The notes beneath the pieces were generated by a model. It made no database searches. It had not been told where the DNA came from and saw only the letters and a program-made list of their open reading frames with translations. A stretch of 64,000 nt of DNA from Ryuthela nishihirai (lineage: Eukaryota > Arthropoda > Arachnida > Araneae > Heptathelidae), in NCBI GenBank assembly GCA_038380435.1, contig JAWZYU010000025.1, positions 43,284,691 through 43,348,690 of the forward strand, in the 5' to 3' direction. Positions 21,216-31,324 of this stretch are shown here, in pieces (the first letter of the stretch is position 1; each line of letters opens with the position of its first letter). Both the position numbers and the translations under genes were made by a program.

Positions 21216-21635
21216 AACACCAGAAGTCCATCCATTCCATTATTACTAATACTAGTTATTATCAATTATTATATTAATAGTTATTACTAATTTATATTTA
21301 CAACTATAAGTTATTGAGAAAAAAATTAAATATATGACTTATAATTAGGCTAATGCATACGAATAATTTTTTTTCTAAATAATATATATTTATAAATATA
21401 AATTAGTATTAAGTTTAATTTAAAACTTATGATTTAGAAATAAATATATAGAAATATGAATGTTTTATTTTTACTATCGTTGACGTGATAATACAATGGA
21501 ATGAACTTCTCTTTTAGGGGGTGTTGTCCCAACTCATAACCCCCTCCCCCCAAATAAAACTGAAAATTAATTATTTATACTGAAGATAAATTTTTAATTT
21601 CACTCAAATGGTTCTACATTTAATTATTATGTCTT
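21216..21635. other. AT-rich intronic DNA, no gene
   Basis: Very AT-rich, no feature beyond simple-sequence runs. Confidence 0.5.
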
Positions 21636-21815
21636 GGCTACTGATCTACGGGACCTGGGTTCCAGCCCCGGGTAAGGCATGGATGTATATGTTGTTTTCT
21701 GCTGAGGTCCTGCCATCCTCTCAGATCTTCTACTGTCGCATATAAACTGACAGGCTCCTGTCAGACCTCTGTGGCAAGCAGCTGCTTGAGGGGGTATTTA
21801 TTTTTTATTTTTTTA
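21636..21815 (+). mobile_element. SINE-B monomer, 5' truncated
   Basis: Starts within the tRNA-like head (GGCTACTGATCTACGGGACC), with a damaged B box (GGTTCCAGCCCC), then the full body to GCTTGAGGGGGTATTTATTT. Confidence 0.88.
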
Positions 21816-21980
21816 TTTTAACAAAAGATATTGTTTTTATTACTACTGTAAATTGCATCATCCAGGAACTACATACTTCACTTTCGGTCAAGATTTTAGC
21901 AGATTTTCAATATTAAAAATAATTTCTTTTTTTACTCTAATGCTTTTAGGATTTTTTATTTCTTATACTTTGATTATAAA

Positions 21981-22118
21981 GCGTGTTCTTTAACGTGCAC
22001 AGGGTATGGCTCTCCCGCACAAGGGGCCACGGCTTAACGTCCCATCCGACGGACGGCGGCCTTTCCAAGCCCATCGGTGTCCCCTACTGACCGTGGGCAG
22101 GGCGGGGAATTTTTGCGG
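21981..22118 (-). mobile_element. SINE-A internal fragment
   Basis: Minus-strand piece from GCGTGTTCTTTAACGTGCAC to GGGGAATTTTTGCGG, abutting repeat F3 at 22119. Head and tail missing. Confidence 0.85.
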
Positions 22119-22712
22119 TTCCTCTTCGTTAAACTGGACACAAAAATGTAGGCAAAATGGAAAGGCACTATCGGAACGAAGATAAGGGTGACCAAAACCC
22201 TCCACGCCAAAAGTCGTGTCCACATGATAAAACAAATGTGGCACGACAATAGCACTGTGGCCTTCCCGTGGCCGAGTGGTTAGTACGCTTCGCTACTGGG
22301 TAAGGCATGAATGTATGTGTTGTTTTTCTGCTGAGGTCCAGCCATCCTCACAGATCTGCTACTATGGCATATAAACTGACAGGCTCCTGTCAGACCTCTG
22401 TGGCAAGCAGCTGCTTGAGGGGGTATTTATTTTATTTACATTGGATCGTGTCAACTCACAAAAACCTGGATCGTGTGGGCCCACTCACAGAAATATTGAG
22501 CGTGTGCAGTTACCGTTCACAGCAAACTGGAGCGTGTGCAGTAACTGCACACGCTCCAGTTTGCTGTGAACGGTAACTGGAGCGTGTACAGTTGCTGTAC
22601 ACGTTCCTGAGGTCCTGCCATCCTCTCAGACCTTCTACTCTGGCATATAAACTGACCTCTGTGGCAAGCAGCTGCTTGAGGGGGTATTTATTTATTTTAT
22701 TTATTATGTTTT
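22119..22712 (+). mobile_element. Composite F3 + SINE-B dimer
   Basis: Same structure and same SINE-B head deletion as 15417-16070, but repeat F3 is shortened at its 5' side, where SINE-A sequence replaces it. The linker contains a perfect ~60-bp palindrome (CCGTTCACAGCAAACTGG..CCAGTTTGCTGTGAACGG, about 22514-22574) and GTGTACAGTTGCTGTACAC. Confidence 0.88.
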
Positions 22713-22719
22713 ATTTAAA

Positions 22720-23260
22720 TATATCATATCATAAATAAAATGAAACCAAATACTGCTTGAGGGCCTGATGATATCTCAATAAATGTAATTAAAAATGTTA
22801 AAAATGAAATTAATGTTCCCCTCACATATATTTTCAACTTGTCACTTCAGAAGGAAATTTTTCCAAATGAAATGAAACTAGCAAAAATCATACCTATTCA
22901 TAAGAGTAAAAACCTGAAAGACATAAAGAATTATAGACCTATTTCTTTACTGTTAGTTTTCGCCAAGATTTTTCAGAAATCAATGCATAAATGTATATAC
23001 AAATTTATATCAGCCAGTAAGCTAATTATAGCAGAACAATATGGTTTTCAACATGGTAAATCTAGACAAGGTGTTCTTCTAGATACTTGTGATTATATCA
23101 TTAATAATCTTGAAAATAAAATAATTTCAGGAAACATTTCTTCAAAAGCTAGGCTTTTTATGATCTCTTTTTTCACCTGTGAACTTGTCTGTATTTTATG
23201 TACCAATATATGCATGTTTGGGGGAAATAAACTTATTCAATTCGATTCAAAATAATTCTA
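22720..23260 (+). pseudogene. Non-LTR retrotransposon reverse-transcriptase fragment
   Basis: Encodes the front part of a reverse transcriptase (GPDDISINVIKN, then AKIIPIHKS, NYRPISLL and QYGFQHGKSRQGVLLD), as in the jockey/CR1 group. It lacks everything after the early palm motifs: the frame runs straight into what looks like the element's 3' end (..AATAAACTTATTCAATTCG). It is 5' truncated and internally deleted. It lies antisense within intron 2 of gene 1. Confidence 0.8.
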
Positions 23261-23356
23261 CAATTATTTTTGACATTTATGTTTTTATTCTCATAACTTC
23301 GAGCTTTTCTACAACGGTAGAATATCTGCTAAAACAGCAGAGATCAACGACTAGTG

Positions 23357-23733
23357 TGGGGCGGGGGTGGCTCAGTCGGTAGCGCGCCAGGCTCGTAATA
23401 AATCCCAGGTTCGAGTCCCAGCTGGGTCAGCGTTGAGATTTATCTCCGCAAAATTCCCCGCCCTGCCCACGGTCAGTAGGGGACACCGATGGGCTTGGAA
23501 AGGCCGCCGTCCGTCGGATGGGACGTTAAGCCGTGGCCCCGTGTGCGGAAGAGCCATACCCTGTGCACGTTAAAGAACACACTGGATGGCCTTGACGGGA
23601 GGCTACCATCTGTCTCCCAACAGCTGTTCCAGTGGGTCCCCTCCCCCAACCTTCTCTGAGCCTTCGGGGTCCATGTGACCTGGTCATTTAGCCCATGGTG
23701 TGCAAAAAAAGTGCCGCTCAGAGGTAAAACAAC
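23357..23733 (+). mobile_element. SINE-A, nearly full length, 13-bp target duplication
   Basis: Flanked by TCAACGACTAGTG at 23344-23356 and 23734-23746. It lacks about 10 bp between A and B boxes (CTCGTAATAAATCCC). Otherwise well preserved. Confidence 0.93.
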
Positions 23734-23746
23734 TCAACGACTAGTG

Positions 23747-24290
23747 CAGGACAAGGAATTTTCAATGAAATATTTATAGCACAGAAACTAAACTCATAAT
23801 TTCCAGTACTGAAAATAATAACTGACCTAAAAATTACTATACATATCGCATTATTATGATCACAGGAAAGCATTAAACTGTAAATTTTATTGCTGCTGGA
23901 GAGATATTTTATGCACAAAATTAAAATTACATAAATCAAAAGAAATATTCTACCACTGAAACATTTTACACTGAACCATCGATTCAACCGACTAATTGAG
24001 AGAAATGAGTGTTCATTAAATCGCAATATTCGATATATATTAAATGATAATCAATTTATTTCAACCAATTATTACATGAAAATTGCAACATTTCATCTAT
24101 ACCTATCCAATTAATAGAGAACTTTTTATTTTATCTCCGAAAAGCACTAAAGTTTAATATCCACAGACAGATTTACAGTGAATACATTTTAGTCGTTTTT
24201 TTTTCTTTTCAAAACGTGATATAATGTCAATATGTGAATCTCGAACTTGCCTGATTACAGAAGATTTACTATTGATATTAATAAATAAAA
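23747..24290. other. Intronic AT-rich DNA, no gene
   Basis: No feature recognised. Confidence 0.5.
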
Positions 24291-24293
24291 AAT

Positions 24294-24466
24294 AAATAAA
24301 TACCCCCCTCAAGCAGCTGCTTGCCACAGAGGTCTGACAGGAGCCTGTCAGTTTATATGCCACAGTAGAAGGTCTGAGAGGATGGCAGGACCTCAGCAGA
24401 AAAACGACACACACATCCATGCCTAATCCGGGACTCGAACCCAGGTCCCTTAGATCAGTAGCCATT
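24294..24466 (-). mobile_element. SINE-B monomer, head truncated
   Basis: Minus-strand body with tail (AAATAAATACCCCCCTC) and B box (GGACTCGAACCC region). It ends before the A box at GATCAGTAGCC. It lies about 50 bp inside intron 2 of gene 1, in sense orientation. Confidence 0.9.
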
Positions 24467-24515
24467 AATAGGATTTCAAATAAAGTATTTTAAGGCTCAG
24501 TTAAAATGTACTTAC

Positions 24516-25168
24516 CATAACTTCTGAAAGGTTAAATGGCTCATTGCAGATTTGAAATACCTCCGATGACTTCTACTGAAACTCGAACAGAAGCCATTCT
24601 GTAACATTACTTTGAGAATGTCTCTATTGTGGAGCATGGCGCACGTTATCACTGATTCATAACAGTTCCTTGCAAACCATTTTCCTTTAAAAGTCTCCTT
24701 CATTCTTTTTGCATGTCGCAAAAAATACGATGAATAATTACATCTATACAATAATCTTTCTTCTTCTGTGTTAACCGAGAACACCAGACTTGCATACGGT
24801 GGCACAACATGCCTGTTTAAAAATCTCTGATGCCTATGTGAATCCAGTATCCGTAGCAATTCGATGACTCTTTCGCTATCTGGGAATTCCGACTGGAAAC
24901 AAATCTGCAGTATATCTTCAGCTACAGAACACGTTTTCCTATATCCATAAAAAGAGCCAACTATACGAACCATATTCATGGCATTCTTTATCCATCCCAG
25001 GGCTATTTCCTTTGGCTTATTACGAATGAGAGCACCAGTATTCCGCGTGAAATCGATGGCTTCCTCCAGTTCAAATATCCTGCAGTGTTTTGAATCAGAT
25101 ATCATTATTTTTTGGATTTGAGGCATAAAATTGATACAAACATCATCGCCTTCAAAAGTGGAGAAATC
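24516..25168 (-). CDS. SOCS-box protein gene 1, central exon
   Basis: Central exon, 653 nt, phase 0 at its start and two bases into a codon at its end. A strong polypyrimidine tract and CAG acceptor precede DFSTFEGDDVCINFM. The donor is TTATG/GTAAGT. It encodes about 217 residues that align along their whole length with the central exon of gene 2. Shared landmarks include the KPKE..W, FYGYRK/IYGFRK, ILQICFQ/ILEICFQ and GKWF motifs, and a C-terminal ILKVMLQNGFC / LVNILLKNGFC helix that looks like part of one ankyrin repeat. No transmembrane segment or signal peptide. The region probably recognises a substrate for the C-terminal SOCS box; that role is an inference. Confidence 0.85.
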
Positions 25169-25318
25169 CTGAGGGGGGGAAAAAAACAGTAACGTTATAT
25201 TTTGTACATACAACATAAAAATTCAAACTGAAAACAAAGACATTTAACACAAAAAGATTAATGAATTTATAAATATTACCATGATGGATCTTATATAGAA
25301 TCACTCTAATTTTAACTA

Positions 25319-25450
25319 TGATGCAGAAATGTAGAACTCTGAAAATTTATAAATAGGTGTAATCCAGGATTTTAATCTGAGGAAAAATCCGAAATCTGGA
25401 CTCCAATAAGTCCTTCGAGGTTAAATAGAGTTCACGCATAGGTCAAACAA
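25319..25450 (+). repeat. Dispersed repeat F4 fragment
   Basis: GATGCAGAAATGTAGAACTC .. AATCTGAGGAAAAATCCGAAAT, homologous to 16119-16200. Confidence 0.55.
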
Positions 25451-25641
25451 GAAACTAAGCAACACCTCCTATAACAGAAAGCCAATGGACCAACCTTTCA
25501 CGTTAACGTAGGTGCAAAGAAGGTCTAAGGAGAAGAAGGCTAGCTTCGGACAAGCGTAAGTGGCGCCGTTCTGCGGAATTTTACCGAAGCTGAACGTGGC
25601 AAATTGATGTGCATGCACAAAAACAACTGTAAGGGGCGATC

Positions 25642-25653
25642 TGCGCATGCGCA
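25642..25653. promoter_or_regulatory. NRF1-like palindrome
   Basis: TGCGCATGCGCA, a perfect match to the nuclear respiratory factor 1 site (YGCGCAYGCGCR), in an otherwise AT-rich stretch about 480 bp upstream of the central exon of gene 1. It could mark an alternative promoter in either direction. No initiator or first exon could be tied to it. Confidence 0.3.
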
Positions 25654-25659
25654 GTGCAA

Positions 25660-26800
25660 TCATTTTTAGTCCACTGCAGCTGTGGTTTGTCTTACTCTTG
25701 GTATATTTATTGCGATTTAATCAGTGTTTCAACCTGTCTAACACCCATGACTGTTTGGCATAGTGATAGCTGACCCTAAAGTTATTCAGTGAGTATTTTA
25801 TCCCGTTCAGGAGTATATTTTACGATACCTGGAAAAGCTGTTGTATGCTTATTTTGAGTAATTTTGCAGAATTTTTAAAATTAATATGTAAATTAATACA
25901 TTTAATCATCTTGCAAACATGTAAGTCAATGTATGTTGCAGTTTGGTGTTCCCTGGAGCATATCGACATATATAGGTGTCTGCAGTTTGTTCTAATAGTA
26001 AATTTTTTTTATGGTTGATACGAGAAGTGCCTGCTGCCATCTATTGACAGTTTATACAAGTAAGAAACTCGATGTGACTTTAATTGAAAATATCCTAAAT
26101 TCTATAAAATATAATTAAACAAAACATGTTGTCTCGCATTAAGCCATAATTCCAATTTATTATAATATATTAAATATAGTAGAATGTTCAAAATATTAAA
26201 ATTTTTATGTTGAGCATAGCTACCTCTTGTTTTACAAAATGAGATTTTATTAAGGAAAATAATTTTAACAAATCCTTGTGAAAAGTAAATCACGATGGTA
26301 AAATTTAAGAAAAAGTCAAAGTGTATGTAAAATTAGTCACATGGTGTAAGCTATTGAAAACCTTGCTGGGCAGTGGAAAAATAACGCAAGGAACTGGCTC
26401 CTCTCCTGGCTAGGTGGCTTCACTGCAATACAAGAATTTGCCATGTTTAGAGGGCGCTGCAATCGAAAAGTTTACATTACGTCTATGGAAGCTAGCTCTC
26501 TTCTCCCTTAGACACTCCTTGGTAGGTGCTCCTATAATCCAGATTTTATTTATATATTTATTTCTATTTTATTTACTGGTGTACTTCTATACCAATCCTT
26601 TGGCATTGTTTATTTAAAAATATGATAAATTTAGAAAGAAAATTTTTTGTGTTTAATAAAATTATAACTGTTAATAAATAAGAATTATTTTCTTTCTAAA
26701 TAATATATATATATTTATCAATGAACATTAATATAAAGATTGCTATAAAACAACACCAATAATAATAAGAGAAAGAAAAATAAAAATTATTTGGATTATA
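25660..26800. other. No gene; intronic AT-rich DNA
   Basis: I see no supportable exon here. Confidence 0.45.
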
Positions 26801-26819
26801 GACTACCTATACCAACTTC

Positions 26820-27150
26820 ATAATTTGATCCAGAGGCCTTCTGTTATAAGAGGTATTGAACGAGGACTGCTGGAAAACTGAAAATTGGTGTCTGGGGTTG
26901 TTTCGGCTGTTTCATCTGGCAGTCTTTCGAAATTTTTTATCAGGAATCTCCTTGGATTTTTTAGAGGAGCTTTTGGAGGATTTTTTATCAGGAGTCTCCT
27001 AGGATTTTACAGAGGAGCTTTGGAGGATTTTTTTTATCAGAAGTGGTCGTAAATCTCAGAAAAGGTATGAAATTTGGAATCCGGTGGGTCCTTCTATTAC
27101 TGCACTGTTGAAGGGAATAGCCAAGACACCAAGGTGGTCTTGACTATTCC
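26820..27150 (+). repeat. Dispersed repeat F4-like region
   Basis: Phrases such as GGTGTCTGGGGTTGTTTC and GTAAATCTCAGAAAAGGTATGAAATTTGG match the F4 style at 16260-16450. A CTTCTGTTATAAGAGG motif here recurs at 27238 and 46293. An internal direct repeat of AGGATTTTTTATCAGGA-like phrases lies at 26930-27040. Confidence 0.45.
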
Positions 27151-27303
27151 TCACCCTTCCAATGAAAGACACACATGTATATAACAGGTAGATGCTAGGA
27201 ATACATATGCTGACGATATAACTTAGTTGTAGAGCCTTCTGTTATAGGAGGTTTTGACCCAGCTATTGGTGAGAAATAGGATAAATAAGGGTATAGCATA
27301 AAG

Positions 27304-27888
27304 CTGTATCTCCGTGTGCAGTAGCTGTATCTCCGTGTGCAGTGCAGTAGCTGTATCTCCGTGTGCAGTGCAGTAGCTGTATCTCCGTGTGCAGTGCAGT
27401 AGCTGTATCTCCGTGTGCAGTGTAGTAGCTGTATCTCCGTGTGCAGTAGCTGTATCTCCGTGTGCAGTGCAGTAGCTGTATCTCCGTGTGCAGTGCAGTA
27501 GCTGTATCTCCGTGTGCAGTGCAGTAGCTGTATCTCTGTGTGCAGTGCAGTAGCTGTATCTCCGTGTGCAGTGCAGTAGCTGTATCTCCGTGTGCAGTGC
27601 AGTAGCTGTATCTCCGTGTGCAGTAGCTGTATCTCCGTGTGCAGTAGCTGTATCTCCGTGTGCAGTAGCTGTATCTCCGTGTGCAGTAGCTGTATCTCCG
27701 TGTGCAGTAGCTGTATCTCCGTGTGCAGTAGCTGTATCTCCGTGTGCAGTAGCTGTATCTCCGTGTGCAGTAGCTGTATCTCCGTGTGCAGTGCAGTAGC
27801 TGTATCTCCGTGTGCAGTAGCTGTATCTCCGTGTGCACTGCAGTAGCTGTATCTCCGTGTGCAGTAGCTGTATCTCCGTGTGCAGTGC
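27304..27888 (+). repeat. Minisatellite M1, 21/26-bp unit, 25 copies
   Basis: Twenty-five copies of CTGTATCTCCGTGTGCAGTAG. Some units carry an extra GTGCA, making 26 bp. The 26-bp form dominates the left part; a homogeneous run of 21-bp units occupies about 27610-27800. The array is open in several frames on both strands over 200-250 codons only because of the repeat. The last unit runs directly into SINE-A sequence, and the unit resembles SINE-A CCGTGTGCGGGAGAGCCATA. Confidence 0.95.
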
Positions 27889-27990
27889 AAGTTAAATAAC
27901 ACGCTGCCTTGACGCTCACGCCCTTGACGTGAGGATAGCATGTGTCATTAAGAGCTGTCTACTGGGTCCCTCTCCATAACCCTTCTCTGA
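27889..27990 (+). mobile_element. SINE-A remnant bordering minisatellite M1
   Basis: GTTAAATAACACGCTG.. through TGGGTCCCTCTCCATAACCC and TTCTCTG corresponds to the segment of SINE-A that follows CCTGTGCACGTTAAAG. It is placed exactly where the SINE would continue after the minisatellite. Confidence 0.75.
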
Positions 27991-29019
27991 AAATATTACT
28001 GATAAACCTAGAAGACACTGAAAGAGAAATTTTACTCGATTTTAGGTGAAAATATTCATAGTTCGAAAAGCCAGAGTGAAGTGTAAATTTCCTAAAAGAA
28101 CTATTCAATAAATTAGAGTAGGTTTTAGATGGTCAAATATTTTTAGCTAAAACCAAATGTTCTTTTTCAAAAAGCAAAACTTTGACTTTGCATCCGCTAG
28201 TCGCTGGGAGATGGATAGTCAGAGCTATCAAAGAAAAGCCCTTGGCCAATGCATTAATTTGAAGCTCAATAACCTCTAAAATATGCATTCAATACAAAAG
28301 TGCGACTATAGGTGAATTTAAGATCAAAATCAAAGTATTTAAATCTGGATTTTCAACACTGTTAATTTAGTATTTAAAGAATTATAGAAGCATAAATATT
28401 TAAGAATATATTATATTTTTTCATTTTTAAAAAGTTGTATTTTTCTAAAATATAAATAATCATTGTGCAATTTCTAAAATGTAATGGTTAAAAACAATTC
28501 TTATTTCTTTACTATCACTTAATTTTTTAATTAAATTTTTAAGATGTATTATTAATATTGTGAAATAATCCAGCTTCCCTAATTATTTAAATAGTAAACG
28601 AATATTGTTAGAAATCAAGATTTAAAATAGATTTGATGGCGATGTTCAGTTTAAAGTTTTGTTAGAAATCAATATTAAAATAGATTGATGGCAATGTTCA
28701 GTTTATTTTCAGCCACATTTTTATATTCAATTCATATTTTAAAAATCATACAGCTTCGAAGTTAGATTTCCATTCATGTAACAGGGAATACTAATATATT
28801 TCGGCAGGAAATAAGCAAAAAGTTTAGATGCACTCAGTATAAACATTTGATTCACTCAATGTAGTATTCAAATGCACTCAGTATATTATTCACATACACT
28901 CAATATATAATTTTGCCCGGGTTATTTAATTTTAAAATTCTACTCGTTTTATCCAAAAGATATAGAGTTTGCTAAGTAATAAATATTAGATCATTTGTTT
29001 TAATATATAAACATCTTAC

Positions 29020-29046
29020 CCTTGGTAGAGGATTTATTCTGGTCAT
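29020..29046 (-). CDS. Alternative or decayed first exon of gene 1 (module A)
   Basis: ATG followed by a nine-codon frame, MTRINPLPR, ending at a GTAAGATG donor. Duplicate of the module B exon at 30935-30909 (MARINPLPR) with a synonymous change in the Pro codon. It would join the central exon in phase 0. Its upstream TATA motif is lost, so it may be a decayed copy or an alternative start. Confidence 0.25.
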
Positions 29047-29221
29047 CACAGGAAACGACAACAAAACCAAAGTATAATATTCATTCTTCAAATATTGACG
29101 AAATAATAGAATAGCAGCCAAAATAACGAGCTTTACTCACGCAACACTCAATCGATTGCAAATTGGGTACAACAATGAAATCCTCGAAACAAATCAGAGC
29201 TGGAAATCTTTCTCCACACCA

Positions 29222-30100
29222 CCAATAAGGAGAGAGATTTGGTACACTCCAAATAAGGAGAGGGATTTTGTACACTCCAAATAAGGAGAGAGATTTTGTA
29301 CACTCCAAATAAGGAGAGAGATTTGGTACACTCCAAATAAGGAGAGGGATTTGTACACTCCAAATAAGGAGAGAGATTTTGTACACTCCAAATAAGGAGA
29401 GAGATTTTGTACACTCCAAATAAGGAGAGAGATTTTGTACACTCCAAATAAGGAGAGAGATTTTGTACACTCCAAATAAGGAGAGAGATTTTGTACACTC
29501 CAAATAAGGAGAGAGATTTTGTACACTCCAAATAAGGAGAGGGATTTTGTACACTCCAAATAAGGAGAGGGATTTTGTACACTCCAAATAAGGAGAGGGA
29601 TTTTGTACACTCCAAATAAGGAGAGAGATTTTGTACACTCCAAATAAGGAGAGAGATTTTGTACACTCCAAATAAGGAGAGAGATTTTGTACACTCCAAA
29701 TAAGGAGAGAGATTTTGTACACTCCAAATAAGGAGAGAGATTTTGTACACTCCAAATAAGGAGAGAGATTTTGTACACTCCAAATAAGGAGAGAGATTTT
29801 GTACACTCCAAATAAGGAGAGAGATTTTGTACACTCCAAATAAGGAGAGGGATTTTGTACACTCCAAATAAGGAGAGGGATTTTGTACACTCCAAATAAG
29901 GAGAGGGATTTTGTACACTCCAAATAAGGAGAGGGATTTTGTACACTCCAAATAAGGAGAGGGATTTTGTACACTCCAAATAAGGAGAGAGATTCAGTAC
30001 AATCCCAATATAAGGAAAGAGATTAAGTACGCTCCCAATATAAGAAAGGATGTTAAGTACGCTCCCAATGTAAGGAAAGAGATTAAGTACACACCCAGAT
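29222..30100 (-). repeat. Minisatellite M2, 28-bp unit, about 31 copies
   Basis: Unit CTCCAAATAAGGAGAGAGAT + TTTGTACA. About 27 near-identical copies, then four more diverged ones (29985-30100) that resemble the four units in module B. A single A/G site (GAGAGA or GAGAGG) varies in blocks: six A, three G, eight A, five G. Because 28 is not a multiple of three, all three minus frames stay open for 260-310 codons; these are not genes. It lies about 180 bp upstream of the module A first exon. Confidence 0.95.
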
Positions 30101-30908
30101 TCTTGAGGACCACAAACCAAATGGATGTGCCCACCCTTATCTCAACTTTGATCTGTTGTATTTTAAAGGTCACATTGGCTTTGCACCTGGGTTGGGTTTC
30201 AATACTGTTCGTTGAGTATTTAAAGAGTTAGAGGAGCTTCAATATTTTAGAATATATTATATTGCATCATTTAAAAAAAAATCGTAATTGTCTAAAATTC
30301 AAATAATCATTAATCAAACTTCTAAAATGTGTATTAATTTTATTAAATGGTTTGAAACCTATCTTATTATTCAAGTTTTACTTAATTTTTTAATGAAATT
30401 TTTAGGATGCATTACTCATGCGAAATGTTTAAGTTTCCCTAATTCTTTAAATAGTAAACGAATATTGATTAAAAATCAAGATATAAAATAGATTTCATTG
30501 TGACAGCTGATTTTCAGCCACAGTTTTCCATGAAATTCATATTTTAGAAGTCATAGAGCTTCGAAGTTATATTTATATTGAATATAACACCGGAATTGCT
30601 AATATATTTTGGTATAAAAAAAATGAAAAAAATTAGATGTACAAAATATATAAATCAGATGCACTCAATAAAAAAAATTCAGATGTACACAATATATAAT
30701 TCAGATGCACAAAATATATTATTTACATGCACACAATACAGGATTCAGTGGAACAAAATATTCCAAATATTGGCTGTAACTACAAGTTGCACAATATTTT
30801 CTGGTGTTACTTAATTTTAAATTTCTACTCGTTCTATACAAAATACATACATTTTGCTAAGAAGTAAATATTAGGTCATTGCAGTGTTTTAGTATTCAAC
30901 TTACTTAC

Positions 30909-30935
30909 CCTAGGTAGAGGATTTATTCTGGCCAT
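30909..30935 (-). CDS. Candidate first exon of SOCS-box gene 1 (module B)
   Basis: ATG at 30935 starts a nine-codon frame, MARINPLPR, ending exactly at a consensus donor AGG/GTAAGTAA. The phase is 0, matching the phase-0 start of the central exon at 25168. The joined protein would be about 369 residues, close to the 363 of gene 2. A TATATA motif lies about 90 bp upstream. The assignment rests on phase, donor, promoter motif and duplication, not on homology of the peptide. Confidence 0.4.
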
Positions 30936-31020
30936 CAGCGAAACAGGAAAACTAAACCTAAAGTACAATATTAACTGTTCAAATTTTTCCGAAATAAGAG
31001 AAAGCAGTCCAAATATCGAA

Positions 31021-31026
31021 TATATA
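31021..31026 (-). promoter_or_regulatory. Candidate TATA box of gene 1
   Basis: TATATA on the minus strand in the context GCGCGAGTATATATTCG. A start site about 30 bp downstream would lie near 30995, giving a 5' UTR of about 60 nt before the ATG at 30935. Confidence 0.35.
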
Positions 31027-31124
31027 CTCGCGCAAAACTCAATCGATTGAATCTTCGGTACAACAAACAAATCATCGAAACCAATCCGTGAACTGGAAAT
31101 CCTACCTCACACCACCAATAAAGA

Positions 31125-31220
31125 GAGAGAATAAGTACACTCTCAATAAGGAGAGAGATTAAGTACACTCCCAATAAGGAGAGAGATTAAGTACACTCCC
31201 AATATGGTGAGAGATTAAGT
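31125..31220 (-). repeat. Small array of the M2 minisatellite unit
   Basis: Four units of about 28 bp (AATAAGGAGAGAGATTAAGT + ACACTCCC) in module B. Probably the ancestral state of the expanded array in module A. Confidence 0.85.
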
Positions 31221-31324
31221 ATACACCCGCTTTCTTTGGTACCACCAGCATAAACAGATGGGCCCAACTTTTTCTCAACATTTACCTGTGGAGTTTGAAG
31301 TTCCCATTGCCTTTGCACCTGGGT

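Larger units (their letters stand above)
20436..24515 (-). other. Gene 1, second intron
   Basis: 4.1-kb intron with GT donor at 24515 (minus strand GTAAGTAC) and AG acceptor at 20436. It contains SINE-A copies (20899, 21981, 23357), SINE-B pieces (21636, 24294), the composite at 22119-22712 and a LINE fragment. Donor and acceptor are inferred from frame continuity and from identity of intron position with gene 2. Confidence 0.7.
28160..30192 (-). repeat. Duplicated promoter/first-exon module A
   Basis: Homologous along its length to 30193-31324. Shared landmarks include AGTAAACGAATATTG, the first-exon sequence, the AATCGATTG region and the terminal CTTTGCACCTGGGTT. It is about 0.9 kb longer, chiefly because of the 28-bp minisatellite. 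The position corresponding to the TATA motif of module B is changed here (AGTAAAGCTCG for AGTATATATTCG). Confidence 0.75.
25169..30908 (-). other. Gene 1, first intron (tentative)
   Basis: 5.7 kb between the central exon acceptor and the candidate first exon at 30935-30909. It holds F4 repeat sequence, two minisatellites and module A with its alternative first exon at 29046-29020. The donor choice (30908 or 29019) is unproven. Confidence 0.4.
30193..31324 (-). repeat. Duplicated promoter/first-exon module B
   Basis: Second copy of the module, about 1.1 kb, ending in CTTTGCACCTGGGTT like module A. It keeps a TATATA motif, the first exon and only four minisatellite units. Confidence 0.75.

Noticed and set aside
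27195..27941. Minus-strand frames of 218-248 codons and plus-strand frames of 77-84 codons with short peptide repeats
   Set aside because: They lie entirely on the 21/26-bp minisatellite M1 and are open on both strands because of the repeat.
29222..30100. CRISPR array
   Set aside because: The units are contiguous 28-bp repeats without unique spacers, in a eukaryotic intron-containing locus, so this is a minisatellite. The same applies to 27304-27888.
29081..30120. Three overlapping minus-strand reading frames of 267-308 codons with a repetitive, hydrophobic peptide
   Set aside because: They are the 28-bp minisatellite read in three frames. The unit length is not a multiple of three, so all frames cycle through the same peptide, and the unit contains no stop in any frame.
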